64,000 bases of DNA from Nematostella vectensis (lineage: Eukaryota; Cnidaria; Anthozoa; Actiniaria; Edwardsiidae), in the NCBI RefSeq assembly GCF_932526225.1, contig NC_064040.1:9529356-9593355 (forward strand), given 5' to 3'. Each line of letters begins with the position of its first letter. Within the stretch, counting starts at the first letter, position 1. The notes below the pieces were generated by a model, which was not told where the DNA came from, searched no databases, and was given only the letters and a program-made list of their open reading frames with translations. Positions 12,001-21,600 of the stretch are shown one piece after another. A program made the translations under genes and the position numbers.

Positions 12001-12701
12001 ACTAGTCAATAGAAACCCCCACCCCTATGGTCCAGGGGGAGGGTGGGGATTAGAGTTTGACCCTGTCAGAACAGAGAAAAGCCCCCACCCCCTTGGGACA
12101 AAACTGCAGTCAAATTTCCCTACCCCTCGGGATGCAAACTAAAGGCAACTACTTCATAACAAGTCATCTGAAATAAGCTTAACAACCTTTCAAAGCCAGT
12201 ACACTTCAGCAATAACATTTGTACTAATAACTATGAAAATAACAGTAACTAAAAAAGATGAAAACATAAATCATTTTCATCTGGAATTAGTTATCTAATG
12301 CCAGATGCGTTTTTGCACATTTTGCCATGCAGCTTGCCACATGCTGATACATGGAATTGCTTGCTACAGAAGAGACAGAGTCTCAAGCCAGAAACTGACA
12401 TGACATTTGTGACGCTATTCGCTTGTCTCAAGCCCCAGGGTGGCGACAACTCTTAGAGTAAAAACTCTCACTTCCCCCACCCCCTTGGGACAGATTCTCG
12501 TTCAAAAGTGCTCAAAACCCCCATGTTAACCCCACACTTCCCCGAGACCATGGGGGTGGGGGCTTCAAATGACTGGTGCATAATTTGCAAGTGGTTTTGA
12601 CAGAACAACCATCTTTCTAAAGCAACCAAAGGATACAGCATGAGAATTCGAACTTCCTTTTCTTTCTGTTTCATTTTCTTGAGTATGGTTAACAGCCCCA
12701 T
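1..12701 (-). CDS. ARL2: ARL2, ADP-ribosylation factor-like GTPase 2 (3' end cut by window edge)
   Basis: Five exons can be read on the minus strand: 12701–12637, 11586–11476, 10993–10831, 9933–9853 and 57–1 (partial). All junctions are GT–AG and in phase, giving 159 codons of a family of about 184 aa. The product starts [20 protein letters not shown] and carries the Ras-like boxes GLDNAGKTT (P loop), WDVGGQ (G3), NKQD (G4) and CSA (G5). MGLL matches the ARL2 subfamily. ARL2 is known to work with tubulin cofactor D and BART in tubulin folding and mitochondrial function. The first exon faces symplekin across a short divergent promoter. Intron 4 (58–9852) is swollen by the EnSpm element; without it the intron would be about 480 bp. 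The residue before CSA is Trp, where ARL2 usually has Gly. The identity is very secure. Confidence 0.96.
58..504 (-). other. ARL2 intron 4, flank left of the transposon
   Basis: This is intron sequence between the last ARL2 exon (acceptor TTCTTAG at 64–58) and the left end of the EnSpm element. I see no gene, RNA or structured repeat in it. Bases 502–504 (CCC) are the left copy of the transposon target duplication; the right copy is 9819–9821. Confidence 0.7.
505..530 (+). repeat. Left terminal inverted repeat of EnSpm element
   Basis: The 26 bases are the exact reverse complement of 9793–9818. The first base follows the CCC target duplication directly. The inner edge reads TTTCCCAA, the start of the motif that dominates the subterminal arrays. 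Confidence 0.95.
678..2030. repeat. Left subterminal tandem array of EnSpm element, 84-bp unit, about 16 copies
   Basis: The unit is 84 bp and contains TTCCCAAT, ATCCCACTACTGGGAAATGG, ACCCAAAACTGGGAAT and ATGTATTT in order. Copies differ by scattered single bases (CACTACT versus TGTACT, TACATG versus TTTATG). Each unit has several TCCCAA/TTGGGA or CCCA…TGGG half-sites, as expected for transposase-binding subterminal repeats in CACTA elements. Because 84 is a multiple of three, the array stays open in several frames; those reading frames are artefacts. Confidence 0.93.
2177..5855 (-). CDS. Tnp2-like transposase of the EnSpm element (disrupted)
   Basis: Exon 1 runs from about 5855 to 3357 and exon 2 from 3004 to 2177, joined in phase by a GTATGT donor and an AATCAG acceptor, for about 1,100 codons. 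Near the N-terminus is a Cys-rich segment (CSC…HCRCYRCKG). The core has [10 protein letters not shown], then WAADHPGQ leading to [10 protein letters not shown], then [13 protein letters not shown], which fit the spaced acidic residues and Cys pair of the Tnp2/DDE transposase family. The C-terminal domain contains [10 protein letters not shown]. Exon 1 has a single in-frame TGA at 3464–3462, after which the same frame continues ([20 protein letters not shown]) to the donor, so it looks like a nonsense mutation. The start is uncertain: a well-placed ATG at 5761 (ATGGCGGAT) lies in another frame, so a second lesion near the start is possible. The family call is firm; activity is doubtful. Confidence 0.82.
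3005..3356 (-). other. Intron of the EnSpm transposase gene
   Basis: The donor GTATGT (3356–3351) follows the codons for DDKIE, and the acceptor TTTAATCAG ends at 3005, before the codons for [10 protein letters not shown]. Both sides are phase 0. The intron is AT-rich and shows no other feature. Confidence 0.7.
5979..8444 (+). CDS. Divergent accessory protein gene of the EnSpm element (unrecognised family)
   Basis: Readable exons are 5979–6117 (ATG in AAGATGGAT), 6205–6445, one ending at 7272, 7507–7569 and 7992–8444. The first junction and the last two are in phase with good GT–AG sites. The product has [10 protein letters not shown], a block LYGK-like stretch around [20 protein letters not shown], a basic tail [14 protein letters not shown] in the third exon, an acidic linker (LSDDEMEG) and a C-terminal block with [20 protein letters not shown] do not recognise the family. 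The position, head to head with the transposase and inside the terminal repeats, suggests a DNA-binding helper comparable in role to TnpA of plant CACTA elements; that is inference. The junction between 6445 and the third exon could not be closed in frame, so an exon may be missing or the gene is damaged. Confidence 0.6.
6446..7040 (+). other. Intron of the EnSpm accessory gene
   Basis: This region starts with GTAAGC after the second exon. It shows no recognisable gene or repeat. An undetected small exon could lie here, because the flanking exons do not join in frame. Confidence 0.4.
7688..7908. mobile_element. Nested MITE-like inverted-repeat element inside the EnSpm accessory gene intron
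   Basis: The left end reads CAGTGTGGATAC and then ATGGGACCACTTTAAGATAT. The right end is an imperfect reverse complement over about 65 bases (AAGTGGTCCCAGTTGAAATG, then TCCACACTG). It lies in the intron between 7569 and 7992. I could not identify a target duplication. Confidence 0.55.
8971..9119. mobile_element. Short nested inverted-repeat element near right end of EnSpm
   Basis: The left end AGAGTGCAAACAATA and the right end TACTGTTTGCACTCT form an inverted repeat. The interior is an AT-rich hairpin (ACTAAATTGTACTAAATAGT against ACTATTTTGTACTATTTAGT). The length is about 149 bp. No coding content is present. Confidence 0.5.
9128..9700. repeat. Right subterminal tandem array of EnSpm element, 32–33 bp unit
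   Basis: About 17 copies of a 32–33 bp unit carry AAGTTGGGTTATTATTGGGA and then CATTAAATTCCCC or CATCAAATTCCC. Each copy has two TTGGG sites and one TTCCC site. The unit differs in length and sequence from the left array, but both are built from the same TTGGGA/TCCCAA core, as in CACTA subterminal regions. Confidence 0.9.
9793..9818 (-). repeat. Right terminal inverted repeat of EnSpm element
   Basis: The 26 bases are the exact reverse complement of the left end at 505–530 and finish CCTGTG. The next three bases (9819–9821) are CCC, matching the left flank. Confidence 0.95.
10025..10800. repeat. Degenerate 23-bp tandem array in ARL2 intron 3
   Basis: The unit is GATACCCACCACCCATATTC followed by AGT, with many variants (GATATCCACC, TATTTAGTG, TTCAAGGTGATATCC). 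More than 30 imperfect copies fill most of the intron between the ARL2 exons at 9853–9933 and 10831–10993. It has no coding sense. Confidence 0.9.
11186..11318. mobile_element. Short MITE (GCGGATCTAG termini) in ARL2 intron 2
   Basis: The ends GCGGATCTAG and CTAGATCTGC are near-perfect inverted repeats. The interior has GGTTTAGAGGGTTTAACCCC, GCCAGAAAGCCATAT and a pyrimidine tract. A second copy of the same family lies at 58794–58939, which supports a dispersed element. Confidence 0.7.
11995..12583. mobile_element. Inverted-repeat element of about 590 bp in ARL2 intron 1
   Basis: The left end (TAATGCACTAGTCAATAGAA, then ACCCCCACCCCTATGGTCC) and the reverse complement of the right end (TTATGCACCAGTCATTTGAA, then GCCCCCACCCCCATGGTCT) match over roughly 45 bp. 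The interior has no coding content. It looks like a non-autonomous DNA transposon. The exact ends and target site are uncertain. Confidence 0.6.
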
Positions 12702-13075
12702 GTTCGTTTTTTGTTAGTCAAACGATCGGAACAAATTTGATGATTTCATTAACTAAGCTATTTCACAGACCGGCATGCCACATCCTTGCCCGCTTGTCCG
12801 CCATCTTGGTTGGTTTGGTTGAACCGCGCAAACCACAGGCAACCCAACCCTTTAAAGATTTGAGAATATTTGTAGATAACAAAATATTATAAAAGTAAGC
12901 AAGATTTTGAATTCTTTCTCTTCCGATTATCAATCCATTCTCTTGTTTAAATTTAGTCGTTGTTTTAACTATTTTTCTTCGGATTTTCTTCTGGTCAGCT
13001 GGAATTGGGTACCCTGTGGTTATTACAATTCCAATCGTACTACCATCACGAAAATCTCGCACGCCGAATTCCAAA
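12702..13075. promoter_or_regulatory. Divergent ARL2–SYMPK intergenic region, likely shared promoter
   Basis: Only 374 bp separate the ARL2 start codon (12701, minus) from the symplekin start codon (13076, plus). The two housekeeping genes are transcribed away from each other. I see no strong TATA box. A shared bidirectional promoter is inferred from the spacing alone. Confidence 0.6.
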
Positions 13076-16000
13076 ATGGCGGCTTCTACACGGCTTTCGT
13101 CCGCCTCTCAATTTTATCACAACGAAGACTTGGATGTCATGGTTGCAGCGGGAGAATACTCTGCTGAGGACTCAACTATGGAAAAGGTAAGTTTTTGGAG
13201 ACAAGAAAATTAGCGTTTTATGCAAACAAGGGGGTACATGAAGCGAAAATAAAGTTTCCTAAGGTTCTCAATTTGGACATGTCATTTGAAACGTCAATGC
13301 TTTTAACGATCACACGTAGTTCAGTGTGTTGCTTACAGGTCCAAAAAAATCTTTTTTGAATTGTGGAGGGGACAGAAAGGGCTTGGAGGCTTAGTCTTTT
13401 AATATGTGAGAGTAGTATTTCGGCTACAAATAAAATACTAAAGTATATACTCACTATTCTATTCACAGGTTATTGATTTGCTTAATCAAGCACAATTGGA
13501 AAAAGAGGGAAAGCTCAATTGCTTAAAACAAGTAAGGGTGAACTCAGTGATAACAGACGTTCATGTCCAACCCTATGATATTTGCAGTAGCTCTTGATGG
13601 CTTTTGTTGTTCCAGGTGCAAGAGTTTATTGTGAATAAGGACCCTTCACTTCTTGATAACTTCTTGGATGTGAGTATAAAGTTGTGTGGGCCTTCAAGGT
13701 TATTGTGATTTTTTTGTAAATTATGCTCCCCCAGGCCCATAGCCTGGGGGGGGGATGGGGGGAGAACCACCCCACTAGACTGGAAGGTCTGCTCTTATGA
13801 AGGAAAATTTAGTACCACAGCGAGCTACAATACAGCCTGCAGAGAACATTTTTTGCATGTTTTTTTGCGTGTGGTTTGAGTGTAATTAGATTCATGAACT
13901 CAAACTCCACGCACCTAGAGTGGACTACATGCACCAAACTACACGCACATGTTTGCCTCATTAACTTCATTAACTTCCGTGTCGGACTATTGTTAGCGCC
14001 CTACTGAATCGCCCTCTGAAATCCCTTGCATTTTCACGTCTACAAAAAGATTGCTTTCACTCTGTTTTTTATAAGCTTTTGAGCCAAAGAAAGTATCTTC
14101 GTCTAATTTCCAAGATGTGCGAATTTTTGTGTTTGCGAGTTTTACGATAACAAACAAACGTGCCAAATGACACTTCTTGTCACTGTACACAAAGTCTCGC
14201 TGGCTAGTCGGGCACTACATGTAGTTTTAAATTTGACATTCGATAAGTTTGAGCCTTACGCAAGCCGAGAGAGTTAGGTGACAATTGATCTTAGCTTGCC
14301 TTTGCAAAACAATGACAGTGTAATGTTGGCGGCAACTAAACTATGAGCGTTTTCTCTTGATTTTTAACTTGTGCATCAAATAGACCCCTCGAAAAAGAAT
14401 CCCCTACATCTAAGCTTTAATTTGCTATAAAGATCATCGCAATCCGTAAAGCAGTCGATTTGTTTGAGCCATACGCAAGCCGAGAGAGCAAGGTGACAAT
14501 TGATCTTCGCTTGCCTTTGCGAAACAATGTCGGCGGCAACTAAACTATGAGTGTTTTCTCTTGCTTTTCAACTCGCGCATCAAATAGACCCTTCGAAAAA
14601 GAATCCCCTATATCTAAGCTTTATTTTGTTATAAAGAAAGTCGCAATAGGTAAAACAGTCGATTAGTTTTGCCGTACGCAAGGCGAGAAAACGAACAAGG
14701 TATCACCTTATTTTAACGCATACATGTTGTACGCTTAAACTTAAATGTCCTCGTTTCATGTGGCTTTCGTATGAAAGTATTTTCTGCATTACCAGTAGTT
14801 CTCCCTGCATTGAAAATTTGAACGAACAATAGCCAACATTTCTGAATAACAAAGGGAAACTAAACACACTGTTCGTGTAGTAAACTCAGCGTTTTACATG
14901 CAAAATCCATGCATGCACTACACTCAAACTACACGCAAAAAACGTGCGCAATGCTGTTAAGTTTCTTCCAGGCTGTACTGTAGGGCGAGCTGCCCAAGAG
15001 AAAATGTAAGCTAAATGGGTAAACAACCCCCCCCCCCCCCCCCTTGCTCAAAATCCTGGCTACTGCCTGTCACCCTAAAGTTCGTGGTCAGGTTTCTAGA
15101 AAGCAGGTTAGCTTTAACCTAGAGATAAATACAGCTATCTTGATTGAATAAAAAGAGCATTCATCCCTGGGCTGCTCTCTACATAGGAATCCAGCCCAGT
15201 ACAGTGAGCATTTGCAGTAACCTCAAGTTGCCAACATGAAGATGATTTTAAATTATTTTTTTGTTTTTTCGCATAAAGCACTTGACACTTCCCCCATTAC
15301 ATGTCAGTAAAGTGCAGTGACCTCCATTTTAGTACATTATTCAAGAAATTGACAGATTTACTACAAATTTAGAGAGCCAGGTTTTTACATTCAAGCTTAC
15401 CCAACCTGGATTCTAATCTATCAATGCTGGCTAAAAAGTGAAGCCCATAACACAGCTCCCTCCATAACATGCATTACACACTTTTACAACTCGGGTTTGG
15501 TATGTCTTGAAAGAACTCTGGCGATCTTTTGGAGATAAGGTTCTAGGCTGATTGATGACTGATTTTGCATTTTCCATCAAAGGATTACTAATTTGTCTGT
15601 GCCTCTTGCCAGGAAATGCTAGTATTTCAACAAGACAGATCAGCTGAGGTCCGTAAGTTTGTTGTTGGATTTATTGAAGAGGCTTGGTAAGTATAAAATA
15701 CTATATAAATATTTATAATAGAATTGTTACTGGCATTATGGTAAAAATAAACAGATGTTTAGATATTTTAGATATAAGTATAATGGGAGGGGTTCTAATT
15801 TTTTTTTTTTTTGTGGGGGGGAACAACTTTTATCTTAAACTTAGCCTTGTTTGTTTTAGGTGTGTACAGTTTTGTGTGTATTTTATTTGGGTTAAAAAAT
15901 TTATCTAGCAGGGCTAGAAAAGGATTTTTTTTTAATTGGAAGGAAATAAAAAGGGTGTTGTGAAGCTGGGTACTATCCAATCATGATAACCATTTTCCAT

Positions 16001-18679
16001 GCAGCAAGAAAGACATTGAGTTGCTTGGCAAAGTACTGAGCTCCTTGGCAGTGGCGCTGGGTGACGACAATGTTGCCGTCCAGAAGCGGGTGATGCTGTG
16101 TGTCACTCAACTTTACAAATTTGCCCTTCAGCACGTGTGCAAAAAGAGGGTCATATCAGAGGAGTTAGAACAGATGTGGGAGGTACGGAACACAAGTGTC
16201 TTATTCTTTACCAGAAAAAGCCATAATTTAGATCCAAAGGACACTTGTCAGGCAAACCTTTGTTAATATTTTCAGTCAGTATTGAAAAGACAAATTAAGT
16301 TTAATCAATCTCAATCCAAAACCCAATTCTTATTTGCCAAATTTAATTGATAACCTTCCCCAAAATCAGCTAATAAAAATAGGTGTTATTCCCCACTTTG
16401 TATTTTGCTAAGATGACAAAATGGCTGCTGATAACTTTTTAAGGATGACACTTTTAGAAGATGTGATACAATATGTTGCCAAAGCTTTCATTGCTATGTG
16501 TTTATATTCTTTCTAGCCTGAAAACTAAGCATTCATGTTACCTACAGTAATGTTCATGTGCCTTCGGCAAATACTGAACTTACTTACTTAATTATTTTGC
16601 AAAGCTGGCTAACAGAGAATTTAGCAAGATAGAAAAGAGTAATCCAGCTAAATTATGGCTTTACTTTTTGCTGAATTTGTGTCATATTTAACCAGGTCAA
16701 TCTCCGAGTCAATGGGACAGATTACTTAGGAACATCCCTGCTTAATGATGCTGTACTTGATAATGCATTTATTTTCTTTAGTTGCTGACTCAAATGAAAA
16801 ATCAAATTATTGGGATGTTGGCCTCTGATAATGATGGGTAAGAACAAAAAACATGTTGAAGATTATAGAGCCCTTGTTTGAAACAATATGGGTTAGAAAT
16901 GCCTTATTTACTTGCTTCTATATTGTAGGCTTTAGAGGAATTTTATGTGGAGTCAAAATCAGCCTTTTAATTACCATTATCCTTCATATTCGGTTTTTTT
17001 CTCAGCAAACATCATCATTGCCTACATAATCATCATAACAACCAACATTGCTGATATCACCTTTGTCATCAAAATCAGCACCACTTTTGTCAACATCACC
17101 ATCACTGACAGTATGTTGTCATAATCATTATTATAATCATCACCATCGCCACAACCACCATTATCGCTGATAACACTGTCACCATTATCATAATCATTAC
17201 AACCACCATCACCACACCATTATTATAATCACCCTAAATACCATCATCAGCTCCTCTATCACAACCGCAAATCACCATCCAACACCATTACTACCATCAC
17301 CACATTGCTTTTGTTGTCACATGATCTTCAACCCCCTCTGTCTAAAAAGCCTAAAAATCCCTCCAATTCCCTGATGGTTACACTTTCAACTAAATGACTC
17401 TATAAGTCTATAAGCTCACTTTTTTTTCTCTTCCGTATTTCAGTATAAGAACACATGCCATCAAGTTTATGGAGATGTTGGTGTTGGTTCAATCCACTAA
17501 GTCACAGGTATAGATCCCCTCAGGCTGAAAAGCCAGTTGCAAAGGGGTGTGTAGATTAAGGGGGGGGGGGGTGGTGATGTGGGGTGTTGTTGTTCAAGGA
17601 AATGGTGTGTGTGTGTGTGGGGGGGGTGATCAAGGATAGAAACCTCCACCCAAAAAAGCGACTTGAATTAAATTTCCAAAAAATACTGTACTCTTAGGAA
17701 CACTCTTTAAGTACCAATTTCACATGGACATCATCATCAAATGTGTTTTCATACCCTATGCTTTTGCTTTATGAAAGCTATTCTTCTAATTTGAGGTAAA
17801 ATATTAATTACTTTTCTTACACTTACTAAAAAGGGAACATTTGTTCTGCATTTTTAGGACTCTGAATCGAGCAAGAAGGGGGAAGCAGACATCTCCCTGG
17901 ACGTGGTGCCGCGGGCCCATCCCTTAGTCAAGATGCAGGAGTTGAGAGAGGAGGGCGGGACTACTCTGGAAGCTTTGCTGTCGCTGATAGCATCACCAAC
18001 TATATCTAGGTATGTATGTAGTATGTAATATATAGATTTCACACTGCCTGAAACTGAAGCCTTTGAAGTTAATTTTTGTGGGGTCAAAAATACATAGACT
18101 GAATTTATTTAACATTGTTTCTACTGTTGATGAGATGAGTTCAATTTCTTTTGACTCCTTTAGTTAAGAAGTCTGTTAATTTTGTGTGTATAAAAGTTTC
18201 TAGATGAGTCTAGTGACCAATTTCCAGAGCCAAAGATGATAATTTGAACTTAATTGATCTGTGGTCAGTGAATCACTTTTCTGGGCTCCACGCTGCATGT
18301 TTCTCTAGTTACTTCCCTGGACATATAAGATAGAGGTGTTGGTGTTGGGGGTTTATGTCACAACCATTGTGAAGTTATTGGGATGTTGACAACTTTTCTA
18401 TCTATCTTTGCCTCACTACTCATTTATTTTATTTATTGAATTTCCACCAGTTATACTGGTGCCGAAGGCACAACAGAGCATCTGCATGATTAATATTGCA
18501 AGATTGAAGTGATGGTTGTGGTGGTGGTGGGTTTTGTAACAAGCAGTGAGATGTTACTGATATATTGAAATCTTCCCACAGTGTCAACCTAATGGCCGGC
18601 CTTGGCACGTTGTCCAATATTGCCCGTCAGAGGCCAGTGTTCATGTCGACTGTGGTTCAGACATTTGAGTCTCTTCATG
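13076..18679 (+). CDS. SYMPK: Symplekin exons 1–9
   Basis: Exon positions read by splice site and frame are 13076–13186, 13469–13531, 13616–13669, 15613–15686, 16005–16182, 16782–16837, 17444–17507, 17858–18009 and 18582–18679. Encoded landmarks are [86 protein letters not shown] and [16 protein letters not shown]. These form the start of the N-terminal HEAT domain. Intron 3 holds an inverted-repeat element and intron 9 a large foldback element. Confidence 0.93.
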
Positions 18680-21600
18680 GTGGGTAGTGAATATCGTTTC
18701 AGTGTCAATCAAATACCCAAATGGTTGGGTCTGTTTACCAGAGTTTAAATAACACTTTCCCATTTAAAAATGTACTTTCCCATTTAAATGTGTACTTTTG
18801 CGAGAGCGTTGTTTTCACGTCCTCAAACCGCGGGTCAACCAATCAGAGACCGTCACTTCAATAGCCTTAATTCAACGCGTCTGGAAAACGCCAGTCAGCC
18901 AATGAAATGATCTTGAAATTTGAGCCTTCGTGATTCCGCGTTCTTCCACGCGACCTGACCAATCACACTGAATCATTCTTATCCCGCAAAAAGGGCAATA
19001 CAAATAGCCTTCTGTCAACAGATGCAGATTGCCGGTGATAACGATAATTAACGCGGACTAGGGGTCAGAAGAGATCAAATGGAGAAGATGACTTTAGAAA
19101 ATAAAAGGAGTAGCCTTCAAAACTACGTATAGTACCCGAACTTTAACAAGTCATTAAACAAGCTATTTCTAAAACCAACACCAAGGACACTCGAATTGGC
19201 TTACCCTAGTAATGACCTTTTTCTTCTTTGCACAGCTCTCCCAGAATCTCTTTTCGCTATACCAAATATGTCATGTCTTTCTGTGAACAATTCACCAAGT
19301 GGGTATTTTTAGTGTTCCCAGGTCGGACTAATCATACTTGATCTCAATGAACCAAAGACTTGTGATGGCGCGAAACGAAATTGGCGCCCTTTTAGTCCCG
19401 TTGGCTCGAACACGGCTGTATCCAGCCCAAATTTGTCTGCCATCCAAATCAAATATTGTTCTTTTTGCCATCGGTTTCATCCAAGAATGACCCATTCGTA
19501 TTGTTCTCATTATAAAAAGATGCAGGAGAGAAATCTTCTAGCTCACGCTGCACATGATGCCGTGTAACACGAGATCTCAGGGTATGGAATGAATTGATAA
19601 ACAATTTACTGTTTCAACAGATTCGGATTATACAGCAAATCAAAGTGCGTTTTCGAACGCAGAACGTGCAATCTGTAATATAGGTGAACTCGAAAAATAC
19701 CACCGTGTTTCGAAGCAATCACATACGAAAAACCCCTTTAATAAAGCAAACCTCTAACTACTGAAACATCTTACCGAAACGTGAAAGAGGAAGATAGTAT
19801 ACAACATCATCATTTATTACAAGGAGAACGAATAAAAGCCAATCACATTACCAATCAGTGCGTTTGCAGACGCAACGAGTGTCTAGGATCGATTTACAAA
19901 GATACATAGGCATGGAAAGCCGGTAAAAATTTTAGTGTACTATGTATCTAAAGTGACTAGCCTTTAAACAATATATCGGCGTTTTCTTACTTTGTAAGTC
20001 AAGCAAGCAAAATGTTTTCTTCATTTCACAGAGATTGGACATAGCCATGCGTTATATTTTCTTCTCAATAGACACTCAAGAGTAGGCTTTGAAAACAAAC
20101 CGGAAACTGTGCGTTTTAAAGACGCAGGCTAGTCAATAGTGTGAAAGAATCTAATTTTCGGTACGAGAAACACATTATGGCGTTTGTAATTGGTTGTTAG
20201 AAGACGAGGTTGATAAAACTTTCTTATTCAAACATCAAAAGCAAGCTGTTATAAGTTGATTTACGTCTAGTTATGTGCTTTGGGAAAGCACCCGACTCCG
20301 GGACAGATGGAGCACCAAAGGTTGAGCTCTCTGTTGGTGGTCATATGATATGATTAACAAACTGCTATCTTGTAAGCTAGGAGATAAGGCCCGAGCTAGG
20401 GAGCTTTGCTCTTTGCACACAAGCATTCCAAGCACCAGTCGAGCAAAAGAGCGCATCAATATAATTCTAGAGAAAAATCAAAAGATTTGAACAGATAATC
20501 TGTTTAAAAGAATTTAGCCTATTATCATCCTACAGTATCGTAGATTCATGCATAGGGACAGTCGGATATTACAGCTTGGTGTTACATTTTTTCAACTTGA
20601 CAAAGTTAGCACGTGGCAGCCCCAGCACATATACCCGCGGCTATTTACTCAAGTTGTGGTTGCTTCGAAACATGATGGTATTTTTCGAGTTCACCTATAT
20701 TACAGATTGTACGTTTCTGCGTTCGAAAACGCACTTGCTACGTTTTGATTTGCTGTATAATCAGAATCTGTCAATATTTAATTGCAACAACAGCAAATTG
20801 TTTATCAATTCATTCCATACCCTGAGATCTTGTGTTACACGGCATCATGTGCAGCGTGAGCTAGAGGATCTTTTTATAATGAGAACAATACGAATGGGTC
20901 ATTCTTGGAGGGAACCAATTGCAAAAAGAACGTGCAATCTGTAATATACGTAAGGGGTAACGATGGGTACCTTAAAATTTCGAAAATCTCGCAAAAATTT
21001 CGCAAAGTCTCGGAATCTCGGCGTTTTTACGGAAGTCTCGAAGTCTCGTTTTTCCCCACGACATTTTAGGATCTTGGAGCCTCTTTTTGTTCCACGTTCT
21101 CGGAGTCTCTGTTAAACGCGATCTGTTTTATGTTGTTACTGATAAGGGTTTCCCTCTTTTTCGAGTCTCGAGTCTTAAGCCTTTCCGCTCTAGCTATTCT
21201 TTTTCAACTAATGTTTATGACATACCTCGAGCAAGTTATCTGATGTCCGAACACAAGCTAGTAAAAGCTCGGACACGGATTCCGAAATTTGACTTAAGGT
21301 CTCGGGCTCGGATTCTAAAACGCGGTCTCGGCGCCTCGGCAAATCTCGAACTTACTCATCGCTACCCCTAAAAGGGGTCTCTAGAACGCGCCAACATCCC
21401 AGAACATCGGCTTTATTCTCAGAGCGTATTGTTCACTGTTTATTGGCAACAAAATGTCTAGTTCTCGGATAAACAACTACTTTTGGAAAATAGTAATCTG
21501 GCGGTGTTTAAAGTTTGCGAGGATATAATATTTTCACTGGCTTTCCATGCCTATATCTGTCTCTTGATCTCGTGCTTACATGAATATCTAGACCGTTGCA

